Assembly (NCBI RefSeq): GCF_000237925.1
Contig: NC_031496.1
Span: forward strand, 14,954,589 to 15,018,588
Direction of reading: 5' to 3'
DNA from: Schistosoma mansoni
Lineage: Eukaryota > Platyhelminthes > Trematoda > Strigeidida > Schistosomatidae
Length of the DNA: 64,000 nucleotides
The notes beneath the pieces are model-generated. The model saw nothing but the letters and a program-made list of their open reading frames with translations, had not been told where the DNA came from and made no database searches. The translations under genes were made by a program, and so were the position numbers. Shown piece by piece: positions 1-13,000 of this stretch (its first letter is position 1; every line of letters starts with the position of its first letter).

Positions 1-164
1 GCCTTGTAGATTAGACCTTTAGATCAAAGGCTCGAAGTGTGGCCCCCTAAGAAAACCACCAACCCCGGTCTGGGGGCCTAAGCAGCATCCCGACCTTCAC
101 ACAAATCGAATGACAAAGTGTGACACATAACTATTTGTTGCCTCCTTGTACCAATGTTTATGTG
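1..164 (+). repeat. Dispersed ~0.5-kb repeat, copy A (cut by window edge)
   Basis: These bases are the reverse complement of 3204-3367 with no difference that I could see. Homology stops at about 164, where copy A reads TGTTTATGG and copy B goes into an AATAAATAAATA tail. Other copies of the family in the window (near 14.7, 17, 39.3 and 51.2 kb) are clearly more diverged. The orientation given takes the A-rich AAATAAATAAATA end as 3'. Confidence 0.85.
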
Positions 165-179
165 TTTATGGAAGGCATT

Positions 180-3100
180 TATTTAAGATTATGCTAACTG
201 ATTAATGGATTGTGAAAAATTCTAAGTTTGATCGACCATTGAAAACTTAAGTGTTAACTAGTCATAAGGATCGAAAAGATTACGTGTTTAACTTTTTAAG
301 ATGTCCATCGTCAGTATCAGCAAGTTTATTCATGGCAACACTGACGAACAACGTAAAACTTGTAAAATTTTCATTATTTCTATTGATAACTCCAACATGA
401 ATCTATGATTATGTATCAATGACATGTGTTGACGGATTATATTCAACTTTGAAGGAAGGTATTCTCTGTCTGGGGGGGAAATAAGGAGTTTGTCGGGCCT
501 CAACTTAGAGCAACTGAAGTAGTCGATCGATGAATATTGGAATACTGTAATGAGAAGACGGGTTATTTAAAAAAAATAGCGAATGATATGTAGAGTTCTG
601 GGTCTGTATAAATAGCTCTCTTTCTTTATCATATCTCCCTTTCCATACCTAAATTTTAAGAGTAAACCAGTGGTTATAGCGTTTATTATAGAAGGGCTGC
701 AGTTTTCCAATCACCAAACATTCAGATATTCTTGAAGGTCACTGAAATTTAGTGGTTATTTACCAACTGCTTTAATTTTAAAATATATGTGCCAAACTAA
801 CTGACAAGCTTTATGGCTCTGAGTCATTTTTAACCTGAATAATTTTTAAAACTTTGCATGGTACACAGTAAGTTTAAACAAATGTTACTTTGGAGCAAAC
901 TTTTATGGGTACTATCAAACGTTAATAATATGTTTTAGAAAATGCAATTTTGAGATATTGTCAATAGTTTTATTATACTAAATGTTCATTGGTAGTTTAC
1001 CAGACAAATTATCCTTTTGTGTCAAATGCTTTCTCGAGGAAAATAAAGTACTAGGTTCAGCAGTGTAAGCGATAGATAGAACCAACTAAAGCTCCACCTA
1101 TTTCGGTTTGATCAACTGAGTATAGTGTTGTAGTGAACGAAGACTTGGTGGTGATAACCAATTATTTTTGGTGCAAAATTACAGAGTGCTTTCATAAAAT
1201 AGGAAAACCACACATTAAGTACATTATTTGCACATCTGTCTTCAGTTGTCCTCTTCGTGTTTCATGATTCTTTCAATACCGTTGTCATTACAATTGCTAT
1301 ATGTTTTCCTTCCTGTTGTCTTCAATTCAATCATCTCAATCTTCTGGCAGGCATTCCACTTCTGATTGGTGCTACATACTGCTTTTATTTGTCAACATAG
1401 GTAGTATACACCACAATATCACTGGCCCTCATACGGAAAGTTTGGCTGGAAACCAGGTACACAAATCTGTACATGGCAAATGATTCAATTATAATTTTTT
1501 TGTGTTCATGAACAAATCAGATTTTCTTGTTCTTATTTTGGTTTCCAGTAGATACACTCCGAGAACGTGCAAGGAAATTAAAATACTTTGTTTATAAGAG
1601 GCTATTAAATGTTATCTCATACAAGACATGTATTGATGTCTGTTTCATTTTTTCTTGGTTAAATCGTGAAGTGTTATTTAAATATATAAGAAAAATATAA
1701 ATACATACATTCCCTATGTTTATTTTAAATTTTTGATCAACATTACTTCATTATTACTTCAATTGATAGGCTTTATTACATGTAGGTATGAAAAGAAACT
1801 TTAATTTGTCTACCAAAATTTACGTATTTTACATCTGATCGTTTTACTCAATAATCAATACCTTATGTTCTACTCACTGTGACATATTCTAATGGTTTCT
1901 ATAATAAATATAGCTTTACAGACCTTAAGTCAACTAGATTAGATTTACAAAAGTTAAACCATAGTCCTTATCACTTCACCTATTCACATACACGTTCAAA
2001 TGTTTGGTCTTATTCTAGCTTCTATTTATGCGTATTTATTCGTTACTAAGCTATTGCTACATTCATCTTATTAATCAGACAACTATCGGTTTAATATTAC
2101 TAGTAGTGTAGGTATCACACAGACCAAATAGATAAGGTGATGTTAGGTTATAACAGTAGTTATTTTCTTTGGTTGTATTAAACTAAAGATTATCATTCTT
2201 TTTCAATATAATGATTATAAAATACCCCTTTCATATAAATCTGACATACAGATACAAAGAACACATAGATTCATCTACTTTGTTATGAATAATTAATTGA
2301 TACTAACTGGAAACTTGATCCAAGCTGAATGGGTTGTCGGACAGTCCTTTTTACCTGACAAACTGTAAAGATATTAATGAATACAGGCAAAGCACTTTAC
2401 AACTTTTCTTTTTATTGAATAACAAGTATCATTTCTAGTTAATGTATCGTACACATACAGAGAGAAAGAAAGTAGTAACATTACCTTACTAAACTATATT
2501 ACCTCTATTATCAGTCTTTTGTGTATACATGTTTTTGGATGATACATATTAATGCACTATACATCTATGTCACGATAAAAATTGTTACTAGGTGGTTAAA
2601 TCTATTGTTTCTTGATTAAAGACTAAGTCTAAAGCTTTGTTTCCATTGTTATATTTTCATTGAGAAATAACACTAGTTACTGAAACAAATATATTGTTTT
2701 CTTCTTGAAAAAATCAGATATTTTTCTGAATATTTTCCAATTTATTTGTATACTGGATTATTTGGTAAGATGATTGGTTGAAAATAAACAAATATGACAT
2801 TAAAACTGCATTATTATTCCCTTAATGAAACAACTATGGTTGTCTAGATTGTTATTTTCCATAACTTATACTTCAATTCCGATACCATTATATATATATT
2901 TCACAGTGCATATGTTGTAATCGAAATAAGTTTCTCTTTAAAATCTTCCAAGTTTAAAAACATCCACTAATCTTGACCCTTTTTTATAGCTTTAAAATGA
3001 CAACAACCAAGGCACTTCTTATCGTACTTGTTTTTCATTCTTGCTTTGACATTTAAAGTAGTTCTGTTCAATTTCGACTATTGTCTTTGTTGGTGTTTAA

Positions 3101-3180
3101 ATAATGATTGATTTTCATGACCAACTTAATATCCAAATTTAGGTTCGTGTAACGATTAAAAACTACACCCATATGTCAAT
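180..3180. other. AT-rich stretch, no gene seen
   Basis: No exon matching APPBP2 or any other protein was found here on either strand. Short frames such as the one at 1301-1483 are interrupted and low in complexity. If APPBP2 exons upstream of 4023 exist in this stretch they are too short to recognise by eye. Confidence 0.5.
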
Positions 3181-3184
3181 ATTC

Positions 3185-3600
3185 TTTTATTTATTTATTC
3201 AAGCTCATAAACATTGGTACAAGGAGGCAACAAATAGTTATGTGTCACACTTTGTCATTCGATTTGTGTGAAGGTCGGGATGCTGCTTAGGCCCCCAGAC
3301 CGGGGTTGGTGGTTTTCTTAGGGGGCCACACTTCGAGCCTTTGATCTAAAGGTCTAATCTACAAGGCAGTAGAGAAACGTTCGGAGATGCAGTCCCATGG
3401 TAGCCAGTGACCAACAATAGGTTTGTAAGCCATTTGTTCCCTTGGAATTCTGGAGCTCATGTACACCATTGGTTTGGAATCAGAGTTTTCCGACTCCCCT
3501 AGGTGGATCCTCCATATTCATCAACCCGTTTAAAGTGCCGGACGTTCGCCTTTGGTCCTCTCAATTTCGTGAACAGCACCCCGCCGCGAAAAGGCAGTAT
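3185..3600 (-). repeat. Dispersed ~0.5-kb repeat, copy B
   Basis: On the minus strand it runs from a CGAAATTG...GGATCC region to a CCTTGTACCAATGTTTATG end followed by AATAAATAAATA. Homologous copies occur at 14655-15185, 16880-17735, 39120-39625 and 51085-51505. Shared landmarks are the ATTGGTTTGGAATCAG segment and the GGTTTTCTTAGGGG segment. Beyond about 3600 the similarity is lost, so this copy is truncated. No long open frame is conserved between copies, so it behaves like a SINE or a non-LTR 3' end of unknown parentage. Confidence 0.8.
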
Positions 3601-4022
3601 CCGTGGTACAGTATCTGCATTTGTCACATCAGTAGTATTTGATTGTCCACGCAGTAACGTCATGACACCACGCTATTGAGAACGTGTTGAAACATTGGTC
3701 ACTTACTTACCTACACGCATTGGTTATCTAGACTGATGATCATAGAAAAATTTTTTCCGCTGATGCTTGAATTCTGGCTAACTTAACATTATATTACAAA
3801 CACAAAGTTGTTTCAGTTTAAACATCACATATGAAGTGTTTTGGGAGTAATATTTGGGCCACAACGTTTCAATGTGTAGTGTCACCTTTTACGACTAAAT
3901 AACCTTGAAATGGTATTTAAGTTTTGGAGAACTTTTCACCAAATTTTTTTTCGATATCTTTTCATCATTCTCTACATTCGTATCAGATGATCTATTTTCT
4001 TTCTTTTTCTGTCTCCCAACAG

Positions 4023-7000
4023 ATCTGTTTATGGTTATCGTAATTTGATATATGCTAATCTACTTATTGAATATGGGTGTTTAATGCTGAATACAGATAA
4101 AACACATAAAGCTGCAGAAATTTATCGGGTTCGTTTTGTATTATTTATTAAGTTGTGTATCATGCTTTTTTCATTTCTGTTTATCTGTCTATCATGTTGT
4201 ACAGATGTGATAAGCAGACATGACTATAATCGTGCATTAGTTGTATTGTATCCTCAAGACAATATAGTAGTCATAATTATTATTGTTCACAATTTTTATT
4301 TTGTAAATCAAAACAAGACGTAGTCGGGAGGATGATCCAAAAGAATATTGCTTGCTTGTTTTGTTTTAACACAATAATAATAGTGGTTATTATTATTACT
4401 GTCATTATTATTGTTATTATTATTATTAAATATTTAATTGTTTATCCAAATTCGTCTTGTTTCCCCCTTTTAATCATAAATAATGTACTACACTGTGATA
4501 TAAATCAGTTTGATAGAAAGGATTATTTCTAAACATGCGGTATTTACCATAGACTGATGACATTGGACATTTATAGTTATTTGAAAGCCACATATGATTA
4601 CCAGATAGTTGTTTTGCCTCAATTTTATAATTCTAATGAAATGTAATTGTGATTAGTATGTGAGAACTTAGTGAATCTGTCATTAAAGATTAGAATTGAT
4701 GTTACTACTTTCAATATCAAAGTTTTATTACTGGTTCATTGAGTTCATATTTTGAATTTCTTAGTAGTTATAGTCAGTCAGTCACAACGTAGAACTTTGT
4801 ACGTACGTACATCAGTTCGACTTGCCATACCATATTAGCACAGAGATGCAGTTGTCGATTCAAATCCCATAGTGGTAGAAGTAGTATGAGTATGATTTAC
4901 CGTACTAGCAGATATAACTGTTTCCACAACTTTTCGGATGTCATCCCACATTGCCTCGGGGTGGGCACAACTTACATGGCTGCCTAACTGTTTTTCTAGT
5001 TGTTCCTGAAATATATGCTTAGCTTGCCTATCACTAAGTAAAACCCTAAGAGTTTTCCTTGTCTTTCCTACGTCCAGTAAGACGCAGACAGATACGTGCT
5101 CGCAATAGAGCATGATCTGAATCTAAGCATGTGCTCCAGAATGAGTGACAGTCTTCTATCGAGCCTCTCCATCAGTGGCTGATAGCGATGTGATCTACTT
5201 GGGTCCAACGTTGGGACGAATTCGGGGGTCGCCATGTCAAAAGATGTTTTTCCTTATGCTTAAAGTTAGTATTTGCGAGAAACGGGCGGTTATCTGAGCA
5301 TAGCTGCAACAGACGGTCACCAGTATCTGTTCTTTGAGCTACGACACCATAAGATCCACCCAGGTGTCTTTCACTTAGTTTACCTACTTGTGCATTAAAA
5401 TCACCGGCCACTATTACTACATCGAAGCGCCTAACTTTTCGGAGAAGGTCGGAAAGCTTTCTATAAAACTCATCTTTTACATCATCTGAGCTGCAGTCAG
5501 TGGGAGAGTAGGCAGAAACGACGAAGAGGCGACGGCGAGTTCCCGTGTACTCGGACAGCGCACAGACGACTGTCTACTGGGATCCAGTCTAAAAGAGCTA
5601 CTTCTGCCCTAGGACTCAATGCTATACCTACCCCAGCGAGGCCACGGGTAGCAGCACCAGGGCTTCCAGATACACGAAGTGTTAATCGAGTTGGTTCTTT
5701 ATTTTGACATGGTGAGGTCAAATGAATGACGCTACTCGGATCTTGTATGCGCGTGCGAGATTCTAAAGTCCTAGCTAAGGAAGCCTGTTGTTCTATTTGG
5801 CACAATGTTCGGACGTTAAAAGTTTCTACATGTAGTTTAGAGCGTGGTTTCAGAAGACCAAGAATAACGTTCTTCGTACTCGAATCGTTCGCCCTAGCGG
5901 TGCAAGGTGATAAAAGGATGTGAGAAGGGTTAGTTGTGGAGATAAGAGAGTTATTAGGTGTAGGAAGGATTTGAATGTGACTAACTTGTACTGTTACGGG
6001 TATGAGGGCTGATATCACTTCCCGGCTGTCCACACTGTGGAAGGGTATTTTTTGAGGGACCTGAAAAGGAAGTTGGATTATTGTTGGTCTTAACGACCTG
6101 GGAGCGTGACCGCAGAGTTCAAGGGATAACTGCTTGATGCCGGTCACGCCCAGCCTTTTTGTGGGGGATTTTTGACGTGTTAGCAACATTCTTCAAAGGG
6201 CCTTACCACCGGAGACGGAAATCCGTGAAGTAGGGTGAGGCGTGACATTTTTAGGCTCGACCTTTTCTAACCCCTTCCTTCCTTGTGGGAAGGCAGCATC
6301 GCTGTTATGCTGGTTGTCCGATGGAAACACCTTACTACTGTCACAGCTCTCTACAGTCGGCAGTACGACTTCGCCCTCAGACCTTGAGTTGCTGCTTTTA
6401 GTCTTATCGTTCTCCAATCGGTCTATGTGGCATGGTAGAACCTACAGGAATATATGTTCCAGCCAATATAGCTCGGTTGGGTCATCACGACAGGTAAGCC
6501 CAACCACCACGCCAAGGTAGCAGCTACGGTCGTGTGTTAGTAGTTATAACTAAAGTCTTAATATTTAAGAATTATGATGCATATAATATAGAAATTTTTT
6601 TAGAAAAAAAACAAAACTTGTACATTTTGTTTTTATTTTTCAAGGCAGTCAACAATTATACTACCTTGATATACTCTTTTTTTTTAAATAGTAAAAGTTT
6701 TGAACTTACGTTTCATTCTTGTTTACACTTTATTACAGGTTGTAAAAATAAACGATGAACCTAGTCTATATTTATAGTTTATTATGTGTAATAGATATTC
6801 CAGTTACCTTAAATATTCTAAATTCCCAACCTCATAAAAACATGCATGATTTCTTAGAGTAATATTTTCTAATTCTCAATAAAACGGTTTATTCCACTTA
6901 AGATAGAATCATATTTGTAGTCTTCTTGTAATCTAGATTTATTAATTTCATCACATCAAGATTTCGTACTAAATAGTAATACGGCGAGACTATAATTTAT

Positions 7001-10000
7001 GGACGAGCTAATCAGAAGCTTCTGAGGAGTTTCAAGGTCACAGCGCCAATTTCAGTACCTGATGCTCAAGTACGATCGGTTCATAGAAGATTTTAGAGAA
7101 AACGTGACAATTAAGCGGCTACAATAAATGGGACTACTAAGAAGTTCCTTTATTTGTAATTGCAGTAATCAATTGACTTGTAGACCTTGCGCAGACTACC
7201 CTGATGATGTTATCTTTCGATGTAATATGTGTTAGAGGAAGAAGTCTGCTAGAATAGGAACTTTTTTCTCTCGATCCAGATTGAGACTAAAGCGAATTAT
7301 AATAGTTGCTGTGAACTGTATAATAAAAACACCAGTACTATTGACTGCAATATTCGCGTATGTTACTGAAGCTTCGGCTGTTGAGAGGTATGAGTGTTGT
7401 AGGGATATATGCGTAATAAAAATGAGAAACTTACACAACCGGAGTACATACGAATAATATTGAAGCTATGTGGTCGAGGTTGAGAGAGTTTTTGTGACCT
7501 TATCATGGCTCCAGAGAACGAGTATTATGGAGCCATATGGATGAGTTCTTCTACCTTATGCATTACGAATTTAAAACCTTTGAACCTCTTTCTAACCTTG
7601 AAAAGTTTTTGAACCATGTAAAAGAAGTGTACTCACTCTAATTCTTTGGTGTTGTATAATATATTTTTACTCTGTACCAACTGTCTCCTGATTGGCCAAT
7701 ATTTCTCAAGGTCACTTATGATTCGTTCAAGGGTCGTCCATAAATTATTGTCTCGCCATATCTCTGTGAAATTTCTCCAATTTATTTGGAGTAGTCCACT
7801 GCTTACTCAATTTTCTATAAAGTAAGCAATAATGTTTAAAGTATCAACTCTTGCTGTTTGAAATTATCTTTACTTTGTTTCTATAACTAATTAGAGAAAA
7901 TAATTAATCAAGATCAGTATAAGCCGTGTTCAAATGTATAGACTTCCTGGTTGAGTGTATGATTTGAGATTATGTTTAATGTAACTGAAAATCAATCACA
8001 GTGGCGTAAATACATTCTTTATTTATCCCTCTTTAAAACTTCTTTTTGTTTATTTGTCAGTTGGTTACTTTGTTGGTACTATTGTTTTGATTTGTTCGTT
8101 TACTCTGTATCTATTTAAATATTTTTTTCTCTCCTGAAATATGCCAAGTTGCACCGAGGGCTACTTTTCACTAGGTTCAAGGGATTATTTTTCTATGAAA
8201 ACTTATTGTATTTTGAATGGTTTATTATAATGTGAATGTTCATAATCATAAGTTAGTCACTTCATAGATTATCAGGTGATGATTGCACTTTACACAAGAA
8301 TTAACATGTCTCATAGCAAAATCTTTAATTTCCAACTACCATTGGTTTTACTCAGTTGATACTTATTTTATAGTATTTTGTTCAATATAATTACTCCTAT
8401 TTGTATGACAAATTTGTACAAATCTCTGTATGCTTGTACTTCATATACTGTACTAGAAAACCATGCAATTACTAAATGTATCATTCTATTTCTATCTGGT
8501 TACCAACTCGTACTAATTTATATAGCGATTAGTTCTGAATTCATATTTATGTACATTTTAAACGCACATGACTGTTTAATTGTTACTTTATTTGCTAGAC
8601 TACTCTTGATTGCATTATTTTTATGGTCTGTACTAATTTTGGACATTCTTATTCAGATTCACACCTCATTCTATTTCAATGCATGTCATTTCGTTTTACT
8701 TTATTATTATTATTATTATTTTGGTTGCTTTAGATCTTTCGACCACTAAGTCTCAGGTTCAAACCCTATCTTAACTACTTCAGTTTCAGCAACCGTGTAA
8801 TATAATTAGTTCTTACACTTAAAATGTAGTCCGTACCTGGTGAATGAGTTAATTTCTATTTACATAAAATCACAAGTGTGTTCTGAATTCAAATGGAATA
8901 TTACTGATACTCTTATTCTCACAGTTGTCAAAGTTAACGCATTATTGGGAATTCCAATTCAATAATGCAAATAGCTCAATAAACTGACCACGCTATATTT
9001 GACTTGCCTGCTTAGAATGCAAAGGTTACGACAGAAAATATTATCACGCATATTAATTTTTAAACACAACTTTTATTCATAATGTGTTTTCTCAGTTCTC
9101 TTAAAAAGATTGATTATCGTTTTAGATTATATATGGCGAAAGCACACCTTTGTTTAAAACTACTAGACAATTGATTCCGAGCTAACATTCTATCATTTCT
9201 ACCTCATTTATTGTAGTTTATGCAACTTAGAATATTTTTCTTTGTTCTACATAGTTGATTGATGAATTGGATTTGTTCACTATTTTTTTCGGTCTTACCG
9301 ATTAAACTTGTAATGGTGCAGTGTTTTTCCTCTTGTCATGTCGGTTTTTGTTATTATTGACTGACTTTTCCTTGCCTTCTCCTGTTTGTCTATTTTTTGG
9401 CAGATCGCTCTAGCACTAATACTGAATTATTTACCCGGTGCTAGTATCATGGTCGCTTTAGCATTGGAAGCAATAGCTTATGCACATTATGTCCTTGAAT
9501 ATACATCAGGTGATTTCGCGTACGCATTAAATTGTGCCGAGATAGCTGGCCTAATGCTTCGTCGTTTGAATTATGGTGTTTGTATGCAAGCAGCTTCAGC
9601 GAATCGAGTAAAAGGTAAATTATAGCTGTTAGTTGTGTCTAGTTGTACTTGAAAAAATAATTTGTATTTAATAATTTATGAATTGTTTCATGGTGTAAGA
9701 TATTCACCTGATGCTATGTAATAGCTATTCGGTAAAGTAATTAATACATAGCATATATATATATATATATATAATTGGATCCTACCAAATTGTTGTAAAT
9801 AAATACATTAATTTTATAAAATCTCACCTTTGAAAAATTAAAATAAGTTTTTATGTGAAAACAGTCAAAAAAAGGAAAATTTCTCTCTTCCAAACAAAGT
9901 TCAAACTTCTATATGTGAATACTAGTGTTCTCATTAATGCATGTAAACTGGTGGTAATACTGTATTGTGACTACATTTTAAAAGACCATAGATTTCATAA

Positions 10001-13000
10001 ACTATGTTCAATGACTGTAAATGAAGGTCAGTTGTTATTTGTTCTTTCCATCTAACTTCTCTTCTACATTGAATTATGTTAAAAAATATTTTAATGAGCA
10101 GTATAATCATACAGAGTTTCACGATAGATGTGTTAGATGTGTTCAACTTTAGTTTGTCTAAAGCATCTGCAACCTGTTTTTAATTACATTCAACAACATC
10201 TTATAGTTCCACTCAACTCCACCTTTTTAAGTACCATTGAAGTGATATTTTTTACTTGTTAAAAATTATGTACGACATAAAGTATGATTTGAATAGATCC
10301 TTCAGCAACTAGACTTAAAAAGTGTTTTGACTTATCTGTACCTACTCAAAGCAAAATTTCAATTCATTATTGAACACGACATCAATACTGTTCGATCGAA
10401 TTAGTGTTATGTCTGAACCTGATCCTAACTAGTTAAGAGGCAAATAATGTCTAAAGTTTTTTATAGCTTTAACCGTTGATGATATAAGGAAGCAATTTGG
10501 ATATGGATGCAGATTTCAGGGTATTCTTAAAAACAAACCATCCTGAATGCGGGTTTTATGGTGTCTGACACCATGGTATACAGTTAGTTTAAAAATTTAA
10601 ACTAGTTATTATTTTTCTTGCTATTTCGGTTACAATTTTAAAGAGTAGTACACTGCTTAACAAAAAGAAAGCAATAACCATATCATTGGAGTTCAGTTGG
10701 TGTCGATCAGAAAATCATTGTGAAACTAATGTCGCTGTAATAAATCCTCGTCAAGAATACTGAAGAAGTAGAATACTATCTACTTTGCATCAACTTTATA
10801 TGGATCTATTAATTTACATGTGCTCAGTAAATTAAATCAAATCTGATAGCAGAAATAGCTAGTTTATATCCAGTTTTTCAAAGTGTTGCTTAATTATTAG
10901 TTTTTAATTATAGTAATAGTCATTCTCACATTAAATTTTTCATTTGGTGAACTAGTGTTTTAAGGATGATACCACTTGGATTTCAATCATTAAGTTTTAG
11001 TTTCAAATTCCATGTCATTTGGACATCCATATGCTATCACTAGCCCTCACTCAATGAGCGTGATTCAAAGCTCCTTGTACTTATTCGTGTTTTCATATTG
11101 TAGTGTATGAGTTCTGTTAAAAGTACACTTAGAATATAATAGTAGTATGACATGAAGAAATCTGTTTTAATCGTACGTTATAGATACCATAATTGCATAA
11201 ATATATGACCTGTTTGTGTGTGTGACATGCATGGTTAAATAATCATGTGATACCTGAGGTCAAGATAGCGTGATTTAGTTTAAATAAACAATTTATAATG
11301 TGTAAATTGTAACATGTTTAAAAAAAACAATGGAAAATCTAAATAGTTTTAGGTTTTAACAGTTTATTGAATTATTTAGACACATGTTAGTTCGAGTTGT
11401 TTCAGTTAGTCAAATATAATCAGCGTTAGAACCTGACAAAAAATTTGTATGAGCTTCAATACATTTCTTAATCACTTATCATTTTAAACGTTTCTTGTGA
11501 TTGTTTTCCTATATCTCAACAGTTCCTTGGATTTCTAGAAATGTTCATCATCAACACCTTAATCTTAACAATTTATCCCTGTTTTCTAATTGAAACGAAT
11601 TTTTTGTCAATTTATTTCATCATTGTAATTACTTTCCTGAGTTTGACTGAACATTCATACTCATAGAGAGAAAAATAATAACGTTTTCCATATTTTGTAA
11701 AATGTTTAGAGAAATAAGCGATTTCAAACATGATGAGGAAGAAACAGTTTGTCACCAGTAGCATTGGATGACCATCGCTCTATATCGCAAATTGATTAAA
11801 GTTGAAACTAAACTATCGGACGCTTACTGCTTCTAAGAATTGTGCGTTCGTTGCGAGACCTGAAGAGTCCAATACTTATACTAAACAGCTGTCCAGCGCT
11901 TCCTGATTTCCAATCTTATATCGTCTCAGATTATTATGTGATGCATACAATCATCAGATCAAACCGATCTCTACAAAATTCCTTCAACTAAAACAAGCGA
12001 AGAATTGATTTCTCACTGAAAATGTTTTTGTTTATGTTGAACTTTTATTCTTTTTTTCATTCAATGAAAACAGTATACTTTTATAAGCCTAATAGTTATC
12101 TGATAATATTCAAAGCACATGACTTTAAACTGATAGATTAAGATTTAAACCACACCCAAGCTTATTTCGGATTGAGAATGAGTCTAGCATGATATTACGT
12201 TACATTCATGAACTGATCACATTGTAGCACTTTTTATTCACATAAATCAAAGCAGTCACTTTCGATAGCGCTCATGAACAGCTGTCAATGAACACCTATC
12301 TATCATTTATTTGTATTGGTTGTTTGAGTCTTTCCATTAATGTCATGTATTCCACTGCTAGCCATCATCCAACTCTCATTATAACACCGTATTCATAGTT
12401 TATAAATCATATCACATTCGTTTTTAATTATTTGCTAAGAGTTATTTTAAACTTAATGTAATCATTGATGAAATTAGACCATTCCCTTGACTATTCTTAA
12501 TGCCGTCTTTCCAATTTTGTTCATATTGCTTAATTCCGAATATTTTCTGAATAACTAACATATGTGTACGATAACGAAACAAAACTTTTGTTTCTGTGTT
12601 TCTTACGAAATCTTTTCCTAGTAATCATTTGTATTTACTTGTTTTGTATACTCCCAAAAGAGTGTTCTCACTTCATCTTCATGTTTTTTATATTACTTCT
12701 TTCAGATTACTGAGAAACAAGTGGTTACATTTTCGATTGTTAACAAAAACATTTTTATATCTTTTGCGCTATCTTGTGTTTGTCAAATATCTGCATAGCC
12801 TTTAATAACGAAATATTATTAATAACTCTCTCTTTCCATCAATTATTTCCAGCCTTGATAATTGAAGAAATTGCTATTGACGATAATGATCCATCTAGAA
12901 CAAGGTCTGATTTAAAGTTGGCACGTGATTTGCATATGGAATCGTTAGAACTTTGTGAACGAGTAAGCTATATAACCTTCATTTATTTGTTCATAAATTA

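Noticed and set aside
1301-1483. Candidate upstream APPBP2 exon
   Set aside because: No similarity to the N-terminal half of the family and no fitting splice phase.
3442-3642. Frames such as SCTPLVWNQ recurring at 3.4, 14.9 and 39.3 kb, as if a protein family
   Set aside because: They arise from the same dispersed repeat read in one frame; they contain frame changes between copies and run in both orientations.
4332-4532. Long Ile/Val-rich frame
   Set aside because: It is an ATT/ATA-rich low-complexity tract.
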